A DNA stretch of 64,000 nt from Dillenia suffruticosa. Lineage: Eukaryota > Streptophyta > Magnoliopsida > Dilleniales > Dilleniaceae. Positions 60,349-64,000 of the stretch are shown one piece after another. Under the pieces are notes generated by a model. It was given only the letters and a program-made list of their open reading frames with translations, was not told where the DNA came from and ran no database searches. Both the position numbers and the translations under genes were made by a program. The stretch covers positions 3,978,001-4,042,000 of the forward strand of contig JAVTVX010000005.1 of the NCBI GenBank assembly GCA_033439265.1, read 5' to 3'. How positions within the stretch are numbered: position 1 is the stretch's first letter; each line of letters starts with the position of its first letter.

Positions 60349-62400
60349 TTATTTTTCTTCTTCTTCTTCTACTTCTTGTCCATCATCTTCCGAGACCTTC
60401 ATGATTCGTTGCATTCTTTTTTCTGCATCCTTCCAATTTTTAATACAAATTAAGGTTTCTAAAGTATCGTTCGCTAAATTTGTACGTTTCTCGGTTAACA
60501 CTCGACCACCTGCACTAAAAACACTTTCCGATAGCACTATGGATACCGGAGGGGTTAGTACATCTTTAGTCACTTGAACCAAAATTGGATAATACGATAC
60601 ATTATTTTTCCACAAACCTAATATATCATATAAATCAGTATTATCAGAACCTTCTAATGTAGGTGTTTGTTTATATAAAAGTAATTTATTAAATGATGAC
60701 GAAATTTTTTGTTTTTTTCCTAACATGTGTAAGGGATTAAATGAAAATGAAAATGATTGAGTGGTATTACTACTACTACTACCTACATTATTAGTATTTA
60801 AATTATTTTTTTCCTTTTCATATAGTTCAAATATTGTTTGTAAAGTAAAAAATATTTGTTGTTTTAAAAAATGTGGGTTAATAAATAGATCTGATGGAAA
60901 AACTTGTACAAAACAATCAATTAATATTTCAACACCTTCAACTTTAACACGTGGATCTAATGCACTTACGACTAAATATAAAATTGGAATTTTTTCATAA
61001 TATTTTAAAAATTTTGTTTTCATAAAAAAAACAATTTCACCAAATCTTTTTTCATTTTCAAATTCATTAAATATATAAATAATTTTACAAAGATTTGATA
61101 ATATTAAATGAATAGTTCGATAATAATATCCGGATAATAAATTTGTATATAAATGAAATATTTTCAATAATTTATTAAGTGTATATACAAAATCGAAAGC
61201 GTTATTATCGATAAAACTATATTCGTAATTTGAATTTGTAAATTCAATTAAAATATTTTGAAAAAGAAATACACCTTGTAATATGTCATATGTTGAATTC
61301 CACTTAATGTCATATTTCATTTTAAATTTTTTATATTGTTTATTATATAACAAACATAATTATCTAATTTTTTGGGTTTTTACAGAAAAATTTCTTATTT
61401 GATGAATTAAATCCCAAATAGATTTTAAAAATAATTCTCCCATTGCTAAACCATTCTTAACACATAAATTAATTATATGACATGCATATCTAACATGAAA
61501 AAAAAGTTTCATTTAAAATTATATTTAAAGAATTTTTTAAACTATTAATTATAGTTGTATTAGCCGAAATATTATCAAATGAAATAGAAAAAATTTTATC
61601 ATTTATTCCATAGTCATAAATAATATTTGAAATTATTCTAGCTATATGTGCACCGAAATGTAGAAATTCCCAACGTTGAAAAACTAAAATTCTTTTTTTT
61701 AAAAACCATGAATTATTTATCCAATGATATGTTACTAAAATATAATATTCTTTTTTATATTCATTTTTCCAACTATCCGAAATTAATAAAAATTTACAAT
61801 CACTAGTTATAAATTGTGTAATTATATCATTTTTTAATTCTTAATATCTATCTAATGATCTCCTTCTACCGGATCTTCTACTATTTTTTTTATAACCGGA
61901 TTGTAAATATTTTTGTACATATTCTTCAAATACGGGACATGTAACTATGTTAAGTGGTAATTCTTTTCTTGCTAACCATTTTATTTGTCCAATTTTTTCT
62001 TTATCCGAATTATATTTAAATATATCAGTTATATTATCTTCTCTTGTACCAATTTGTATTTGTTTTGTTTGTGATAATTTTCTAAATGATTATTAACTAA
62101 GTGTTTTCTAAGTGTGATTACCCCCCAACCCTTCAAAAATTTATATTTTTGATGACAAATTTTACAAATTGATTTTTGTTTTTCATGTTTTTTCTCAAAA
62201 AATGTCCATATATTAATATCATCTTTTTTAGTTCGTGTTGTATTAGATTCTGTATTACTAGATTCAGTTTTTTCGAAAAGAACTTCAATATCTATATTAT
62301 CGTGAATTTCATTTTGAAAAAAAATGGAGGCATAGGAGATTGTTGAGAAGATTGTGAAAAGTGTATTCCGACCATTTTATTAAAAATTTAAGAATAAATT
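60349..62400 (-). pseudogene. Decayed hAT transposase
   Basis: Cut-and-paste transposase, minus strand. Near 62230-62050 a BED zinc finger reads FFEKKHEKQKSICKICHQKY then LRKHLVNNH, giving the C-x2-C and H-x4-H ligands. Near 61610-61510 comes SFDNISANTTIINSLKN, then FHVRYACHIINLCVKNGLAM after a frameshift at a T run (about 61500). An in-frame TAA lies just before the longest open stretch (61353-60349, 334 codons), which holds YLVVSALDPRVKVEGVE and the C-terminal dimerisation block PPVSIVLSESVFSAGGRVLT with NLANDTLETLICIKNW. With at least one stop and one shift the copy cannot make full-length enzyme, although its ends look intact enough to be moved in trans. Confidence 0.8.
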
Positions 62401-62829
62401 TTTAAAATTAAATATACGATTAAATTTTTAAAACGAAATTTAAGATTAAATTAAAAAAAAAACTTTTAAAATTTAATTTTTTTTAACAAAAGTAATGCAA
62501 ATGTAATGTAAATGTAAGAAAATAAATATGCGAAAAAATTAAATGTACCGATTTGACGGATATCGTAATTGTTTTTCACAAAATTTTGAATTTGAGTTTT
62601 CAACCTTGAAATCTTGCCAAATCTTGATCAATGTTGAAGGTCGTGGAAAATTTGTAATCCTCCCTTCTCCACCCAAACCGTTCTGTAGCGATAGCACCAG
62701 GAAAGTTCCCAGATAAGAGGTGGAGTTCGTCTGTTCTCGCTTAAATATCTCTTTCTTTTGACAATTAATTGCCCCCAGACAGAACTTTTCTAAACATGCT
62801 ATGCCGTTTCATACTGAGTCAATGGGTTT

Positions 62830-63125
62830 CACAAAAATTTAGAATACAAAAATGGTGAAAAGGATAATATAAATGATAATGGAAATGGTGTAAAAATTGA
62901 TAAAAATAGTATAGAAAATGATATAGAGAATTTAAACAATGGTGAAAAGGAAATGATAATGTGTTTAATAAAGATAATGGTAGAAATAATAATGAAAATA
63001 GTATAAAAATTGGTGAAAATGGTATAGAAATTGATGGAAATGGTATAAAAAATGGTATAGAAAATTTAAAATATGGTGAAAAGGAAATGATAATGGAAAT
63101 AGTAATAAAAATTAAGAGAATGTAG
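62830..63125. repeat. Degenerate tandem repeat inside the hAT 5' region
   Basis: Words like AATGGTGAAAAGGAAATGAT and GGTATAGAAATTGATGGAAA recur with a period of about 12-18 bases, in the leader between the transposase and the right end. Confidence 0.6.
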
Positions 63126-63532
63126 TAATATTGAGAGAATGTAGATGCGAGAGAGAGATATTTTGTTGTGAAATTTTTAGAAATGAGGTGTAAGGTATTT
63201 ATAGGAAAATTTTTTGACCTTATGGACTAAAATAATCTCAAAACCAGCCATTTTATAATTGTTGGGATGGGTAAAATTGAAAAAAATTCAAAAAAAAAAA
63301 TGGGGTATAGCCGTTGGAACCGCCGGGCCGGGCCGGTTCCTGGCCTGTTCACGGTTCCAAAAAGCCCTGAACAGGCCAGGACGCTACAGTAACCGGCTCG
63401 GCGGGATCGGGTTACTGTAGCATCGGGCCGGTTCGCGGGCTGGGCTTTTTCGGGCCAGCCGGGCCGGTTTTCGGCCCAAACCGGCCCGGGCTCATGTCTG
63501 CTTAATTGTATGAATCAACCATTTCTACCACA

Positions 63533-63925
63533 CCGTTGACCAATTCCAACATCAGTACATGAAACTTAGCTGGAATTTTCCCTATTATTCCTATTATTTT
63601 CGAGAATTACAGTAGCTAATTACCTGAAAAGTGGCAAAAGCAAAACGGGATCTTTCGGGTAAACATCTTTCAGTAGTCAATAAAACGAAATTTGTCGGGA
63701 AAAAGATGTGGAAATATCTCCTGCTATCCTGCACGTACCAACCACATCTCTCCTCCCTCTCTCTCTCTCTCGCTCTCCGGATGATTTCTATTGCGGGCAG
63801 TTGCAGTGGCTACGGTTTCAACGGTTTTGGAGTAATTTGCTTTAAAAGAGCTCAAGGAAACATACATCGTGAGTCAATCGATCTTCTCCTTCATACTTCT
63901 CGAGTAACTTTTACAAATTTGTAGG
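63533..63925 (+). repeat. Right copy of the direct repeat flanking the hAT element
   Basis: It matches 59225-59505 in order and orientation. It contains a CT run at about 63757-63776 and runs directly into the VAL-unit 3' sequence at 63924. Confidence 0.65.
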
Positions 63926-64000
63926 TGGGGGCATCTGGGGTTTTGGCTTTTACTCGGTAAGCTTCTGTTAATTGATGTACCGAGTGGTTTACTAAAATGG
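63924..64000 (+). repeat. Start of another VAL-unit 3' flank at the right edge
   Basis: GGGGTTTTGGCTTTTACTCG, GGTAAGCTTCTGTTAATTGA and GAGTGGTTTACTAAAATGG match the sequence just past the last exon at 28756-28832, 40959-41010 and 55186-55240. The last exon itself is absent, so the array extends past the window. Confidence 0.7.

Larger units (their letters stand above)
59837..63499 (-). mobile_element. hAT-superfamily DNA transposon (3663 bp)
   Basis: Ends are imperfect inverted repeats: left CGACATGGAACCGGGCCGGG, right (reverse complement) AGACATGAGCCCGGGCCGG. They are bracketed by an 8-bp duplication typical of hAT elements. About 190 bp at each end is packed with CCGGGCC/GGCCGG words, while the interior is very AT-rich. 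The minus strand encodes a BED-finger region, middle transposase pieces and the hAT dimerisation domain. Confidence 0.85.

Noticed and set aside
63631-63924. 97-aa plus-strand frame near the right edge
   Set aside because: It spans the CT repeat of the duplicated non-coding block. The left copy of the block does not keep the frame.
1-64000. tRNA, rRNA or snRNA genes
   Set aside because: I looked for tRNA A and B boxes and found only the degenerate SINE heads listed. No intact cloverleaf was found by eye.

Overview
The window is eudicot plant nuclear DNA. It holds a chloroplast light-harvesting (LHCII) gene, a plant-only class VIII myosin, VAL/HSI2-like B3 genes, AT-rich intergenic DNA, GT-AG introns, tRNA-type SINEs and a plant hAT transposon. 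I cannot name the species.

Layout. (1) 79-1171 (+) is the 3' two exons of Lhcb3; its first exon lies off the left edge. (2) 1726-15686 (-), convergent with it, is a class VIII myosin. I could join it as 24 exons, all phase-consistent, giving 1125 aa and including 14-nt and 23-nt microexons. (3) 15.7-23.0 kb is AT-rich intergenic DNA with a degenerate three-copy tandem repeat, SINE copies and a LINE 3' fragment. (4) 23054-24834 (+) is a small Lys-rich protein gene (97 aa, 3 exons). Its promoter has a telo-box and site II motifs, which suggests a ribosome or translation role. (5) About 25.5-58.4 kb is a segmental-duplication array built around a short VAL-like B3 gene. Two copies are intact (35640-40955, 337 aa; 50362-55165, 330 aa), each with 9 exons and identical phases. 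Two are truncated relics (about 26.0-29.1 kb and 56.5-58.4 kb), and another 3' end starts at the right edge (63.92 kb). Each unit carries upstream a 0.6-0.9 kb degenerate array of GAGAGAAAA-type words, and a second, proximal copy of part of its own 5' region. Between the units lie two broken copies of a small unidentified gene (30952-31287 and 44509-44853, -). A 2.06 kb fossil with about 445-bp inverted arms and TG...CA ends interrupts the second unit. (6) 59837-63499 is a hAT DNA transposon with an 8-bp target duplication, GC-rich ends and a decayed transposase. It lies between two direct copies of a 250-400 bp sequence.

The genes do not form one pathway. The main story is repeated duplication of a B3 protein. 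It keeps the VAL zinc-finger (PHD-like) cysteines but shows no CW domain or EAR motif, and its B3 domain has changed in the segment that in VAL proteins carries WPNNNSRMY. Exon joins are by eye from splice sites, reading phase and family resemblance; no alignment program was run.
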